The notes: a model not told the origin generated them from the sequence alone. 64,000 nucleotides of DNA from Prosopocoilus inquinatus (GCA_036172665.1 CM069876.1:35061001-35125000); one strand, 5' to 3'. Shown: positions 20,309 through 31,639, counted from the first letter of the stretch. Translations and numbers: made by a program.

Positions 20309-20508
20309 CTGCAACATAATTCGGATCAACGATTTAATACAATCTCGAGGGGAGGGAGAGATGGGGAGGATTCACTACTTTTAGCAGCTCCATAGATATT
20401 AAATACGAAAAACGAAAAATCTTGTATAAAATTAAATATGTATTGTAACAGCAACGAGTCAAATTTATACAGAATAATAATTAATAATAATTTAATAGAA
20501 ACCCTAAA

Positions 20509-20759
20509 CTAGAACGCCAGTTTCATAACGGCTTCGATTTCCTTGGCAGTGTACTTGTGCGCTTTCCTCAGGTGTTGTTTGATGTGCTGCTTCACTTTGG
20601 CTTTGTACTGGCAACCTCTCAAAGGGCACTGGTGTATACGATCCTTGCCGCAAAAGTACTTGTAGTGCATGTACAGGCTGCCCTTTCGCGTGTACATTTT
20701 GCCACATTTGGTGCATTGGCAGTCCGAGTCCGTGTTCGCGTTAAATTGGTAGACATTAC
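20509..20759 (-). CDS. lola: lola alternative 3'-terminal exon T17 (KQHIKQH subfamily)
   Basis: It starts after GTTCTAG (CT at 20760-20761), split bases GT, and gives 82 residues. The linker NVYQFNANTDSDCQ is acidic. Knuckle 1 is CTKC-X12-HYKYFC; finger 2 is CPLRGC-X12-HLRKAH. The end KYTAKEIEAVMKLAF matches T19 (KYTAEQIEILLNNR) closely, so T17 and T19 are recent paralogues. FC replaces EC at the knuckle end, as in T20. Confidence 0.88.
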
Positions 20760-21212
20760 CTAGAACACCAGAATAAAGATGGGCGAAGTAGGGGTAACTT
20801 ACGTGGCGAATATTAGTAGGGGATGGGGGTTAACAAAGCTAATCTACAGTTTGTAAAAGAAAAAAAATTAAAATAGCAGCGTCTACCTCAACCCTCAACA
20901 ACTTATTTACATGTTCGTCGTACAAATACCAATGTGGCTTTTCGGGAGTAAGTCATCGTATTCTAAGACAAAGAGAAAAAAATATGCTACTTTTATTTAT
21001 TGTAGACAAATTGTACAAAAATTGACTGGACTTCTTTTTTTCCATTTTCACTCCTAGGAGATGGTTCGACACAATGAAATTTATTGGACTTCGTTCCAAT
21101 TGTACTGATGGTTCTTTTGGGCCACTGTATTCAAATCTTCACAGATAATTAGTAGTTAACCTACAAATCTAATAAAGAACGGGATAGAATCTGCACCGGA
21201 TGGATTAAACTA

Positions 21213-21465
21213 GGGTTCCTAGATGCGGTTGACATTTAACATGTCGAACAGGGTTCGGCAGTACAACGTCAAAACCGCCATTTTGCAAAGCTCTGAATCG
21301 TTTACGGCACAGCAAAACTATGTTTCATTCTTTCTAATCCACGGAAAAATCATATCAAGTTGGGTCAGCCAAATATAAAATGTTACATTACTAACCAAAC
21401 GACGTTGTACCGCCGCCGAACCCTGTCCGAAATGTCCGAAATGTCAAGCACATCTGGAGATCCTA
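21213..21465. mobile_element. TIR element with 10-bp flanking direct repeat
   Basis: The left end (GGGTTCCTAGATGCGGTTGACA) and the right end read in reverse (TAGGATCTCCAGATGTGCTTGACA, one indel) are inverted copies, and inside them ACAGGGTTCGGC-GTACAACGTC is inverted too. GATTAAACTA lies directly on both sides (21203-21212, 21466-21475), a likely target duplication. About 253 bp, non-coding. An 8-10-bp duplication would fit hAT or Mutator-like groups. Confidence 0.6.
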
Positions 21466-21751
21466 GATTAAACTAACGACGAACATTCTGGCAGAGAACG
21501 TAAGTCTTTGATTAGGTTAAACCCAATTAGAAAGTGAACGGGTTTGGAAAAAGTCGATAACATCGAAAAAGGGAGGGAGCTTCGGAATGTATCCGGCTAG
21601 GCCCTTACAACCAATCTGACAAAATCCCCCGTGGTAAGTCTGCAAAGCTACTGGTCATCTGACTAGATCTATCAGAAGGGTTGAGGTGGCATGTAACCCA
21701 GAGTAGTCTTGGTAGTGAGCAGACGCCGCGAGGGTGAATCTTAATTCAGGA

Positions 21752-22110
21752 CCAAGTTGATGTAATCAAAAGGGGCGGCTACTGGATAGTCGGACGCCGA
21801 AGTTGCATATTTCCCCAACCCCTTCGATAAGGGAATTTCTTTTAAATCGATAATAGCTTTGCATTAAGCAGGAGAGTTGAACCAGATCCGTCTGATCGAA
21901 ACCAAAAACATCTCCGGCCAACTATCCAGTAGCCGCCCCTTTCGGTTATATCAACTTGGCCGACGAAGATGTCTTTAATTTCGGTCAGACGGATCCGTTT
22001 GTCCAATCGGGTTCAATTCTCCTGGGTAGTGCAAAACTATTAGCGATTTGAATGCAATCCCTTATCGAAGGGGTTAAGAAAGCATGGAACTTCGACGTCC
22101 GAATAGATTA
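21752..22110. mobile_element. Nested double foldback element
   Basis: Two hairpins overlap. Arms 21752-21790 and 21921-21959 are inverted 39-mers (core GGGGCGGCTACTGGATAGT). The sequence 21788-21919 is itself an inverted match to 21957-22105 (shared CAGACGGATC, TTCAA.TCTCCTG, CCCTTATCGAAGGGGTT). This yields a three-arm palindrome of about 360 bp. No coding capacity. Confidence 0.6.
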
Positions 22111-22262
22111 ACCTGAGAAGGGTAGGTAAATCTCCTTGAACTAATTCCAACGACTAGGTCTGAGGTTGAAATTGTTTTATCGAAAGAGTCAAGGAAGCAC
22201 GCAACATCGACGCCCGAATAGATTAACCTGAAAAGGGTAGATAAGTCTCCTTGAACTAATCC
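22060..22262. repeat. Direct duplication, offset ~118 bp
   Basis: GAATAGATTAACCTGA.AAGG and TCTCCTTGAACTAAT occur at about 22102-22145 and again at 22218-22262, with similar sequence upstream of each (AAGAAAGCATGGAAC / AAGGAAGCACGCAAC). It extends the right arm of the foldback element and may be part of it. Confidence 0.5.
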
Positions 22263-23736
22263 TTAAACCTAATCGTCTTCGATTTTAGATATTTACAGCG
22301 AAACCTTTTTGGGCATTTGAATTATTAAATTTTTCCAGGTAATCGCCAATAAATCTACAAAGCTAATAGAAATCTGAAAAGAATCTCGCGTCAAGAGAGG
22401 GCACACCTTGCAGCATTCTGGTAGAATCCTCTACGGCAAGAGTACAGACATGTTGCAGTAACTCTTTTGTATAATCATTGAGGAGTAAACGATGGACCAG
22501 GCAAGTCAATCACACTATTTATTAAGGGATTTGGTTTCCATGATTGGTCCGTCAACTGTTTATTCTGCCATGAATCTTCCAAACCATGGTTGAGTCAAAT
22601 AAATGGTCAAACTGCATGAAATCGTCAAATCAACAGTCACATCCAACCACTTGACTGTAAGACTCGAAATTCCAACTCGTTTAAAACCAGTATTTAGTTT
22701 CATTCAACCTCTAGATAATAAGCTACAGGGTGAGAATTGCAACGATAGTTTCTCTCCACGTGTAATATGTTTTACTTTAGTTTCGCGCATTGGATGAAAT
22801 ACGATGTTATATGAAGTCTTTACGTTTCATTTTCTTAAACAAAGGGAAAGCTGACGATAAGACTCTCATGTACTGTACCTGACGTGCGTGGGAAACTTTG
22901 AGAAAACAACCCCAAGGGGCATCACTGCGCCACGTTCCGGACGCATGTATTTGTGGTGAAAGTGTCCAGAGGGAAGGCGGGGAGATGAAGCTTTGAAGTT
23001 GATAAAAGCAATTAACATTTGAATTAGTAGTCAGTTATTGCGCGGTCTCCGAATTTTGAACTCCAGATTCAATCTTATTTTCTTAAAATCAGTAATTTTT
23101 CCCCGTGTTAGATACTCGAGAAGTGATTCAACCGACTGTACGAAAGTTTCATTTGTTTTTATATAAAATTTTCGTGCCTCTTAAATAACGAATACGAAAA
23201 GATTAATTTACACTCGGTAAGATGAATCAATTCCGCTTAAAAAACTAATAAATGCAAAAACCTAAATTCCGTGTCTCTCTCTCTCCATTGTATTATTAAT
23301 TTGTTTTGTTGCAAAAACTCATTTCTTCTTTTATTTAACGCTGTTATTTTGTAAACTATCTGAACGACAATGGTTGTTATTTTATTACTTTTGTATTATC
23401 TTTTGACTCTTCTCTTTCAATATATTTATTAAAGTTATCATTCTCCATTATTTCACTAATTTTATGTTCACTTAATATCCTCAATAAGTATTCAAGAGGA
23501 AAAATCTTCATAAGAAGAGAGGGAAAATTTGACAATCTTCAGGCGAATAACGGCCCTGTTCCGACGTCTCGAGGTAAACACCTTCGTGAGAGTATTTTTC
23601 GGCTTTTACCTCAAACTAGTCACCGAACAAGAAAATCGCCGCTTTCCAGCGGTGGCTCGTTGATCAAAAGAGCAGGTTAGGTTTTATGTAAAACGAATGC
23701 AGTTTTGTTGTTAATCAGGATTAAAGAGATTTTTTT

Positions 23737-23975
23737 TTATCTGTGGTGTTTGCCCAACGGGGTGTATTTTTGTGTGTGTAAAGTGTTCCACGGCTTTGTT
23801 ACTTCCAAACCTCCTCGCCTTTGAAGGGAAAACAGTGTCGAATTGTTTCCCCAACACTGAAGGCTACCTGAAGTGAGTAACGACCACCCCCGAGAAATAT
23901 CTGGACCAGGGTGTGAACCCACGACCTTACGATTGCAAGGCCGGTCCCTTACCACTGGACCATTCAGGCGTTTCG
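23737..23975 (-). repeat. tRNA-derived SINE
   Basis: On the minus strand, TGGTCCAGTGGTAAGGG (A-box type, near 23950-23967) and GGGTTCACACCC (B-box type, near 23909-23920) are spaced as in a Pol III promoter. The body runs left to about 23737, ending in a T-rich (plus strand) stretch near 23730. The tRNA part lacks a clear acceptor stem, so it is a retroposon head and not a tRNA gene. Confidence 0.6.
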
Positions 23976-25067
23976 AATAAGTATTCAGGCTGACGACTCT
24001 TAAATTATTAGAAAAACAACTCGCGTCCGTTACATGACCACTCGGCGACCAGGAAAAGTAATCACATTGTTTATTATCACCAGTCTGACTATAAAGGACT
24101 CTATGTTATGGCGTGCACCCCACAAGGGCATTAATTGTGTGTATTTACTTTTGGCATGGCTTTCGCTTCCCTAGAAAATAACTATGATGGTAGGGTTGTG
24201 GTGTTGAGGGATGCATTTCCTTCTCTATTTGCCTAAATTCTCATGAAGTGATTGATAAAAATTATTTTGGTTTCAAGATAAGAAAGAAGTGAGAAATTTC
24301 TGGCTCCTCAGAGAAAGTTAAATAGTACAACTGTACAACTGTGTATCCTGGAAAGATTATTATCAAGTCAAGTTATAGTTGGTGTTATGGGATTGATAAT
24401 CTTCGGACACAAAGGTTCGAGATTTTCAATCACAGAACTCTATAACACTTTTCACCCACGCGGTCGAAACCACGACAATTCTGTCAGTAACGTCGCATAT
24501 TCTTGTGAATTTGCGATCACAACAAACCAAACAATAAGAATGTAAATTCCTTTGTGGTTTTCCCTTCAAGCGTCTTTTACGATTTAAAACAGGGATGGGT
24601 ACGAGCGGGGAAACGTACTCCCACCATGCAACTACAACGATTGTGTTTATTTGCCGGGCTTGCATGTACCTGTGAGTGAATTCTCGTTTCCCCAAAACAA
24701 TCAAGAGTGGCGGTAACATTAAACAACTTGCTGCTAATAAAGTATATTGTAAATTAAAATTGTAATATTAGTTTTATTATGAACGGGAAGTATTTGTTTG
24801 AGAAAATATAAAACAAATATAAGTATACATTTTACCCTAAAACATTTTAACCCTATGAAGTATCAATTTGTAAACCGTCAATTACTGCGTGCAACCATTA
24901 CGACGCCGCTTGGCATCGAGTTCCTGAACTTCTTGTCAATGTAGATGGATCAATAGCGCGTTGCTCTTGGCCTGTCCTTCACGGTACAATCACATTTTAA
25001 AAACTGTTTTTTTTTATCACATGGTTTGCTCTAAGATTCTAAAAGACAAGATTTTTTTTTAAATTAA

Positions 25068-25297
25068 TTAATGTGTCGGTAACGTATTGTGCTTGGAAAT
25101 CATGTGTCGCTTCAAACTACCCTTGTATTTAGTTTTGTAAACGCACTGTCCGCAGAAAAACCGGGGCTCCTGGCAGCATTCGTTTTTAATATGGCTTAAC
25201 AAGCTCCTGCGATATTTGAATATTCTGGAACAACCATCGCACTGGAACACGCCCGGTCCGCTGCTTTGTTTTTTGTTTGGTTCCTTATCCGAATAAC
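25068..25297 (-). CDS. lola: lola alternative 3'-terminal exon T18 (finger pair, ECCQEP type)
   Basis: The acceptor is GTTGCAG (CT at 25298-25299), split bases GT, then 75 residues. The linker YSDKEPNKKQSSGPGVF keeps the Lys..SSGP pattern of T14. Knuckle 1 is CDGC-X12-HIKNEC followed by CQEPRFFC, again with Cys for Gly. Finger 2 is CGQC-X12-HMISKH. T18 is the duplicate of T14, and its neighbour T19 is the duplicate of T17. Confidence 0.88.
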
Positions 25298-25478
25298 CTG
25301 CAACGTAACAATATAACAGTGATAATAGAAAGACGTTCGAACCTAATATTAATAGGTACGTTGGATGAAAACCTATTAATACTAAAATTGTAAAACCTTG
25401 TAAAATTCTTTGTATTTATTTTTTCTTTCTTTCTTTTAAATAATACATTTAAAATAATTGTTTCTTCAACGACGTTAT

Positions 25479-25732
25479 CTATCTGTTGTTCAGTAAAATT
25501 TCGATTTGTTCGGCTGTGTACTTGTGAGCTTTCCGCAGGTGCTGTTTCACCTGCTGCTTCATTTTGCCCTTGTAAACGCAGGACCGTATCGGGCAGGGGT
25601 GCGTGGCTTCTTTACCGCAGTAGTACTTCCAATGCATGTAAAGACTTTCCTTGCGTGCGTACAATTTCCCGCATTTTATGCACTTGCCTTCCGTGGGTTC
25701 CACGTCGAAATTTGTTGCTATAGAGTCGTACC
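25479..25732 (-). CDS. lola: lola alternative 3'-terminal exon T19 (KQQVKQH subfamily)
   Basis: It follows TTGTAG (CT at 25733-25734), split bases GG, and encodes 83 residues. The linker YDSIATNFDVEPTEGK is acidic, as in T17. Knuckle 1 is CIKC-X12-HWKYYC; finger 2 is CPIRSC-X12-HLRKAH with YKGKMKQQVKQH. The end HKYTAEQIEILLNNR could form a short helix (inference). AATAAA at 25415-25420 lies 59 nt past the stop. The spacer to T18 is 181 bp. Confidence 0.88.
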
Positions 25733-26854
25733 CTACAATTACAGAATAACTTAGAATGTACCGAAAGAGGGTGTCATGTATTCGATAAAATAATATCGGA
25801 AACTCATTATATCAAAATACTTGGTTGTTTATCGCCGCCTCTATCTTCATAACGCAGCTATCCACCATCTCCTTATTGATATAATGTGGAGACCATGAGC
25901 TGGAGCTGAATTAGAAAGCAAGAGCGATGAGGTGTCCAATGCCCGGATTCGATATCTGGAGATAGAACCAGGACCTGTTCCTAAAACCTAATCTGAAAGC
26001 TGATACGCATATTTTTTTATAGTAATCAGTTTCCGTTTCTGGACTTAACTTGAAATTTTTACTTAGGTAATTCAATTATTCGTGTAGGATTTTGAGTTTT
26101 GCAAAAGAATTACTCCTAATTAATTTTATTTAATATTCCGGCCTGAGATAAAGCTTCCATTTATACTCGCGACGCCAGCATATATAAAAATCAACTCAAC
26201 ATAACAACTCCTCTGTTAGATGTCATGTGCCAATTGAAATATGAGCTACAGAGGCTCCTGTCACACTGGATAAGATAATGATTTAACTTACTGCGCACTG
26301 CACCTTTCCTGTTTTATTGCGACACACGGTTAACGATTGTCTTCTGTTTCTTACACGGCCAAGAACTTGTCCGTTAATGTCGAAGAATTTAAACCGACTC
26401 TTTTTATTAATTTAATTTAAACTCTGCGTCTATGAGTTGACAGAATAATTCATTTTTACGCACAAAGAAAAGATATTTTGTAATACAGGATTGTTTTTTG
26501 ATTCTTTTTTCTATTTGATGTACTATAAAAATTAATTGCGATTAAACGATATTGAAATTATTAATAACGCGTGCAAGGTCAGAAATGGTTAGACTGAGCA
26601 CTTCTTGGAATTTTACACACGTGCAGAACACGTCCGCCGATTGAATGAGATCGAGTGGGCGGAAGTCGCAATATTACTCGCAATTTCTGTACCCAATTAA
26701 GGATAACTTTTGCAGAGCAAATGCAACATCCAATATTTCTTACTTCCGCGGCAACCGGGACAGGGAAGAGAACTGTTGTTAAGTAGAGGGGGACCATACA
26801 AGAAATGGATCGTAATTGTATTGTCATCTAAATTTCGCGTTCTTTAATATAGAT

Positions 26855-27075
26855 TTTTATAATATTTTGTTGCAAATCGTTTTTAATTGCAGTGAAAACC
26901 ACGAACAGCCTCTGTACAGATGTTTCAGCCCTGTTTGGGACTTCGTCAGCAGAGACGTAGCCCGACATTTCCACTTGAAACCAAAAAGGACTTTATTCGC
27001 AAATGCGATGTAATAGTGATGAACAGATAAAACAGCGACATCTTACGATCGCTATTTGACCTGACATTGCATCGT
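26855..27075 (-). mobile_element. Hammerhead-bearing repeat family, copy at 26.9 kb
   Basis: This copy matches the repeats at 51880-52090 and 62185-62833 (shared TGCAAATCGTTTTTxATTGCAG, CAGCCTCTG, TTCGCAAATGCGATGTAA, AACAGATAAAACAGCGACAT). It has diverged but keeps the ribozyme core on the minus strand. No reverse transcriptase is attached, so it may be a non-autonomous retrozyme-like unit or a Penelope-like LTR piece. Confidence 0.6.
26908..26957 (-). ncRNA. Candidate type I hammerhead ribozyme
   Basis: Read on the minus strand: GUCUCUG (stem I 5' strand), CUGACGA (core, N7 = C), AGUCC..GGGCU (stem II), GAA, ACAUCUGU (stem III, three pairs with a two-base loop), A at the cleavage site, CAGAGGC (stem I 3' strand). 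Stem I pairs over seven positions with one G-U. All conserved core bases are present. The H17 base is A, which is allowed but usually slower than C. Confidence 0.62.
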
Positions 27076-27582
27076 AGCAAAAAACTGTTGACTCAATAGC
27101 TGGACGGGAATTTTATACCAAGCTTACGCGTTGCTGTAAAACAATCCAAATCTGAATTGCAGTTCTAGCCCTCTAGCGGAGATAAGTTTGTTGAGAAGAC
27201 GTCCTGTTACGTTAAGAGAATTAACACCTACCGGAGTAGGATTGAAGCTTAATTATTGCCTTATTTCGATACGGGATCAATTTTCTTTGAAATCAATTCT
27301 AATTTCAGTTTAATTAAAATCAGTAATTTTTCCTCAAGTTTCGTCTTCGTTACGTGGAACACAGACTTCCAATATCCGATTCAGAATTACTGATCCCCAG
27401 ACACCATATCAAATTTTTCCAAATTTGAGGGTTCGGCAAAAGCACCGAAAACCTGGAAAATCTAGCAAAACCTAGCAAGAAAATGAATCAAAACCAATTT
27501 TGTTTTAAGGAATACTTTCATTTACAACTCATCATAATAACATGTTGTGGTACTTAACTAACTAAACTCGTTCTCATGGTCA

Positions 27583-27824
27583 CTAGTTCAACTTGGCGAT
27601 TGGAATCTTATGTACTTCGTCGAAAGAAAACTTGTGCATGTTTCTGAGGTGCTGCTTGACGTGCTGCTTTAGCTTGCCCTTGTACGCGCACTCGTTAATC
27701 GGACACTTGTACTTCGGCTCCTTTCCGCAGAAGTAAGTGACGTGCAGATACAGGCTGTTCTTTCTCGTGTACACTTTCCTGCAAGTGCCGCACTCGTATA
27801 TTTGGGTATCAAACGGCGGAAAAC
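27583..27824 (-). CDS. lola: lola alternative 3'-terminal exon T20 (KQHVKQH subfamily)
   Basis: The acceptor is TTTTCAG (CT at 27825-27826), split bases GT, giving 79 residues. The linker is FPPFDTQIYE. Knuckle 1 is CGTC-X12-HVTYFC; finger 2 is CPINEC-X12-HLRNMH with YKGKLKQHVKQH. The end HKFSFDEVHKIPIAKLN parallels the HK-(Y/F)-x-x-E/D pattern of T16, T17 and T19. It is the most upstream member of that subfamily. Confidence 0.88.
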
Positions 27825-28474
27825 CTGAAAAACAGAAAAATAAATAAAAATACAAAAAAGGAAGTTTTACAGAAATAGGGAAAGCTCATTTTACTTTTAT
27901 CATCAAATCATCAGTTGTAAAATTATACTTATCATATACGTCGCGATTTATTCGGTAATATACGAATGCTTCTCGCCGAAGTTGGTTAAACGAAACATTT
28001 GTTTAAAAATTTTTCAAACAGCCCATTTGAAAATGACCCCCAACGACAAGTACAAAAACTAACTGTCATGTAAATAAGCGTATCAAATGGAGTAATCTTG
28101 TACCTCCACCGTAAATGCATTTTACACGTACCTTAATGCAATATTCGTACGCTTTATTAGCAAATAATGTCTGAATGTTCCTTTTTTTATAGTAAAGAGT
28201 AATGGTCGTGGAATATACCCTTGCAGTACACTGAATATACCCTTGCAGTATACTCGTTTCTAATTTAGTTAGTCTTGAAAAACGTTTCTTTTCAGGCTTA
28301 GTAGGTATGTGCTGTAAATATTATAAATTAAAGGCCCACTAATCAAAACTAACTTTAGTTTTCGAAAAGTTAAAAACCGTCTACATCCTGACGTTAATCT
28401 TCGTACACCGGTCTCAAGGGTCTTTTTAACCTCCCACGTAATGCTACAACAAAGAAAAAAAACATTTCAACAGC

Positions 28475-28935
28475 CACCTCTGGTCGTCATTGTTGTTGAC
28501 GCGATTTCTTGCAAAAATTCTTCAACCTCCTCCCCCCAAGATAGATGAAAGAACAAGCACGCCAAAAGAAAAGATATTCGACGACTACCTCTGGTTATCA
28601 TCGTCGACGTTACTTCTTGCAAGAATTCCTCAATCTCCAGTCAAATTACGTCATTTTCCACAGTTACAGGCAGCAAGAATTAAGACAATCAACTCTGATC
28701 ATCGTCGACCAGGCTTGCACAAATGTCTCAACTCAAAAAAAAATCATCTGCTACCTCTGATATTGCCGACGCTACTTCTACTACACCGTGACAGATATAT
28801 TTTTTCTGGCAACATGTCATGTTGTCATTGTAGATATTTCTTTAAATGCGACGTCTAAAGCCTCTGGCCATAGCTGACATTTTCTCGACCCTCTGGTCAT
28901 TGTCGATACTTCTACAGATACAAAAACTGAAGGGG
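28475..28935. repeat. Degenerate tandem repeat, CCTCTGGTCATCGTCGAC type
   Basis: Segments of the form CCTCTGGT(C/T)(A/G)TC, GTCGACG, TACTTCTTGCAA and TTCCTCAATCTCC recur near 28477, 28588, 28697, 28755, 28860 and 28890. Spacing falls from about 110 to 60 and then 30 bp, consistent with a decayed array. It reads open on the plus strand in places without resembling a protein. Confidence 0.5.
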
Positions 28936-30556
28936 CTACTTCTTTAGCACAAAAAGTAACCCTAAAACAGCTGATGCTCTTCAATGATGGTCTCCCGAAC
29001 AATTTTACGATCGTCTTATTTATTTTATTTAATCGTTCTTGATGAATACAAACACAAAGCGTAAACGATTTTGTTCATCGCAGCAATTTTCGTAATGGTC
29101 AAGATAAAGAAGGAAACATATTCACCATGGTAAAGACACAGACGGCGGCAATATAACGTGTGGATTTGCGAAGCACTGTGTTACATTCTTTTTCGTGGTT
29201 ATCGTTACGGTCGGGTAGGCTTCCCTTTATGCACGCATGTTAGGGCGATGTTAATTGCTACTGAGCAAGTATTAGGTCGAGGCGCGTGTTTCCGTCGACT
29301 TGAGCGCGAACAACGAGACGGGACAGTTGTGTCACGTTTGAGAGGCGTAGTGAGTTTAGGTTCATTATGGTAAAACGATTTTCCCCGCTATTTGTGACCC
29401 TACTTCTTGTACGGATACACTTACTTCATTATTTGTTGTTCCGAAAAGTCCAGGATCGTTCTTATGCGGTTCTGGTGGACGTGAAAACCTTTTCATTTCA
29501 GGCTTGAATTTCATCCGCAAGATAAGCATCATGTTGCTCTTCAATTTTGTTACCTGATTGCTTTCCACGTGCATTTATCGGTTCGCAATGTTTATTCCAT
29601 GCTTTATCTACTTTATAGCAAGCAGTCTGGGGCAGATTTTCACCGGCCAGTTCAGCGTCGGTTGTTTGCCCTACTTTTTCCACGAGCTTTTGCTGGGAGG
29701 TAAAAAGGTACTACCGTTTCGGCTTTGGACTGCTTCTTTCGACTTCCCGTTCAGTAGTATTCCTACGTACGATTATTCCAACTTTTCTTCTTGCTCTTTG
29801 AAGTCGTGGGCGTGACGCCATTACACGGGCGTGGATTTCTCCAGTGGCGGAGAACTGGTAGCACGTAAGGGAATTCCCGGCGACGAATTCAGCGGAGACG
29901 GTCTATTGTGTAACGTAGTCAGTGGAGTTTTTTTTTTTAGTTTAGTTACATTTATAGAGTCATATTTACACTATTCTGTCTTTTATTTTGTTTTACTTGC
30001 GTTTTATTCTTTTATATGTTAAATGTTAATGTTTTTTTGCTCTTATAAAGAGCGAAAATTTTACGGAGTTTTGGAGACTATCGTTTTGCATTTGTATGCT
30101 TAACTTATATTAGCCATTTCGGCTAGAACGCTCAACGCTTTAAATCTTAGATTTATTATTCTGATGCTTGAATCTGTAAGCAAACACGAGAGTGCTCACG
30201 TCGTTGCGCTTTTGCTCGTCGGTTTGCATAATTTCGAAAAATTTATGTCGATCGCCCCATTTGGGATACTTTTTTAAATATTCAACAGTGCGTTGCAATA
30301 AACGATTTATTTTTAGGCCAAACTAGAATTTATTTGCTGATTATTTACTTTTGCTGGGACATATACTGTTGGGAAGGAGCCTCAACTATCGTTAATGGGA
30401 TTCTCTTTATTTTTGTTTTCGTTATCAATTATTTCGTAGGATATACCAACAGAGAAGCGGGTCCTAGGGAGTTGTATCTTCCGGGGACAAACAGGGATAC
30501 ACTTTCCCAGCCATGTATCATCGATACTTGTGGGTTGCGTAATCGCTGCTGGGTGG

Positions 30557-30711
30557 ATTCTCACACGGCAGCGCGTCGCGTCATTTTGCTGCCTGTAAAA
30601 GTTGCCATGGTTTTAAATGCAGCAATTCTCACTCGGCAGCATTTTATGTCAAAAAATTACATGTAAAAATTTGACGCGACGCCACGCGCTGCTCGTGTGA
30701 GAATTGAGCCT
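30557..30711. mobile_element. Foldback (MITE-like) element
   Basis: ATTCTCACACGGCAGCGCGTCGCGTCA on the left (30558-30584; shown here only by its ends ATTCTCACAC and GTCGCGTCA) is inverted at 30674-30706 (TGACGCGACG ... GTGTGAGAAT). A second ATTCTCACTCGGCAGC lies between them (30627). About 150 bp, no frame. Confidence 0.6.
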
Positions 30712-31313
30712 AATCGTAACACCTTTTGAATTCCTCCAGGCCGTCTCCACTGAGTGGGCACGGAACACCTTTAATCTTCAATTTCGTTTCAAACAGCAAG
30801 TTTTCAGGGCAAAAACGTAAAAATATTGCAGACTGCGTTACATGCACCCTGAACACAAAATACCTCCTTCTTTGTCTTGATCCTTACAAATCGGTTTCCA
30901 ATCAGTACATTATGATTACGTATAAAGCACTAAATGAAAAATGTTGAGAAAATTTAAAAAGGTCTTTATTTTGCTACACAACATTATTAAAAGTAAAAAA
31001 AGTTTTAATTACAAAAAAAGAACATTAACTGGCTTACAAATTAATTAATTTCAAGGCACTTCATACTAAAATCACGATTAATTATTTTATTATTGTTACC
31101 TTAACTGATTATTGCTTGCAGTTGGTGACGAATAATTACAAGACGAACTTCTCTTGACTTATAGAATTAGTATCTTCCTGTTAGCTTTGAGATTAATTGG
31201 GTCAAAACATGGCCGGGCGATGTCGCGACCTAAACTGTTGTTGTTATTAATTTTAAGCATAATTTTTTTTAATGGTATTTCGCTTGAGAGAAAAATGCGT
31301 TCCGTGTTCTGCT

Positions 31314-31516
31314 TCACCAAACAAAATCGATTTTGTGCATCATTTTCAAATGCTGTTTCAAGCGTGATTTAAGTTTGGCCTTGTAACCGCATTCCGAGCA
31401 GATCAGGGTCGGCTCTTTCCCGCACTCGTACTTCTGGTGGGCCTTCATGTTCCTCAGGTACTTGTACGTGCGAAAGCACCTCTCACAAGTGAAAACCTTC
31501 CTTCCAAACTGCATCC
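31314..31516 (-). CDS. lola: lola alternative 3'-terminal exon T21 (finger pair)
   Basis: The acceptor is TTTTTAG (CT at 31517-31518), split bases GG; 66 residues follow. The linker is MQFGRKVFT. Knuckle 1 is CERC-X12-HQKYEC and finger 2 CSEC-X12-HLKMMH, with ECGKEPTLIC between. The tail is KIDFVW. The nearest AATAAA seen is 344 nt past the stop (30965-30970), a longer 3' UTR than most. T15 is the nearest relative by the YLRNMKAH core. Confidence 0.88.
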
Positions 31517-31639
31517 CTAAAAAAACAACCCTCGTTAATCCAAAGTATTCGTTCACGCGACACACGCAGACCTAAAGGTATTTACATGAAAGAGAAGAAG
31601 GGAAATGAAACTCGAACTAATTCTATTTTTTATTTTTAT

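Larger units (their letters stand above)
20760..25067. other. 4.3-kb inter-exon gap T18-T17, foldback-rich
   Basis: No lola-type exon. Contains a TIR element at 21213-21465 with 10-bp direct repeats, a nested foldback at 21752-22110, a local tandem duplication to 22262, and a tRNA-derived SINE at 23737-23975. The stretches 20840-21200, 22300-23700 and 24000-25060 are AT-rich with nothing I can identify. Confidence 0.5.
25733..27582. other. Inter-exon stretch T20-T19
   Basis: No gene. AT-rich throughout, with the hammerhead-bearing repeat copy at 26855-27075. The remainder (25740-26850, 27080-27580) shows no frame or repeat I can support. Confidence 0.45.
27825..31313. other. 3.5-kb inter-exon gap T21-T20, no gene
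   Basis: Contains the degenerate tandem repeat at 28475-28935 and a foldback at 30557-30711. The segment 29150-30320 is GC-richer at its left and ends with an ATAAACGATTTATTTTTAGG stretch; it may be a retrotransposon LTR remnant, but I found no paired copy or coding motif. The two larger plus-strand frames here resemble nothing I know. Confidence 0.4.
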
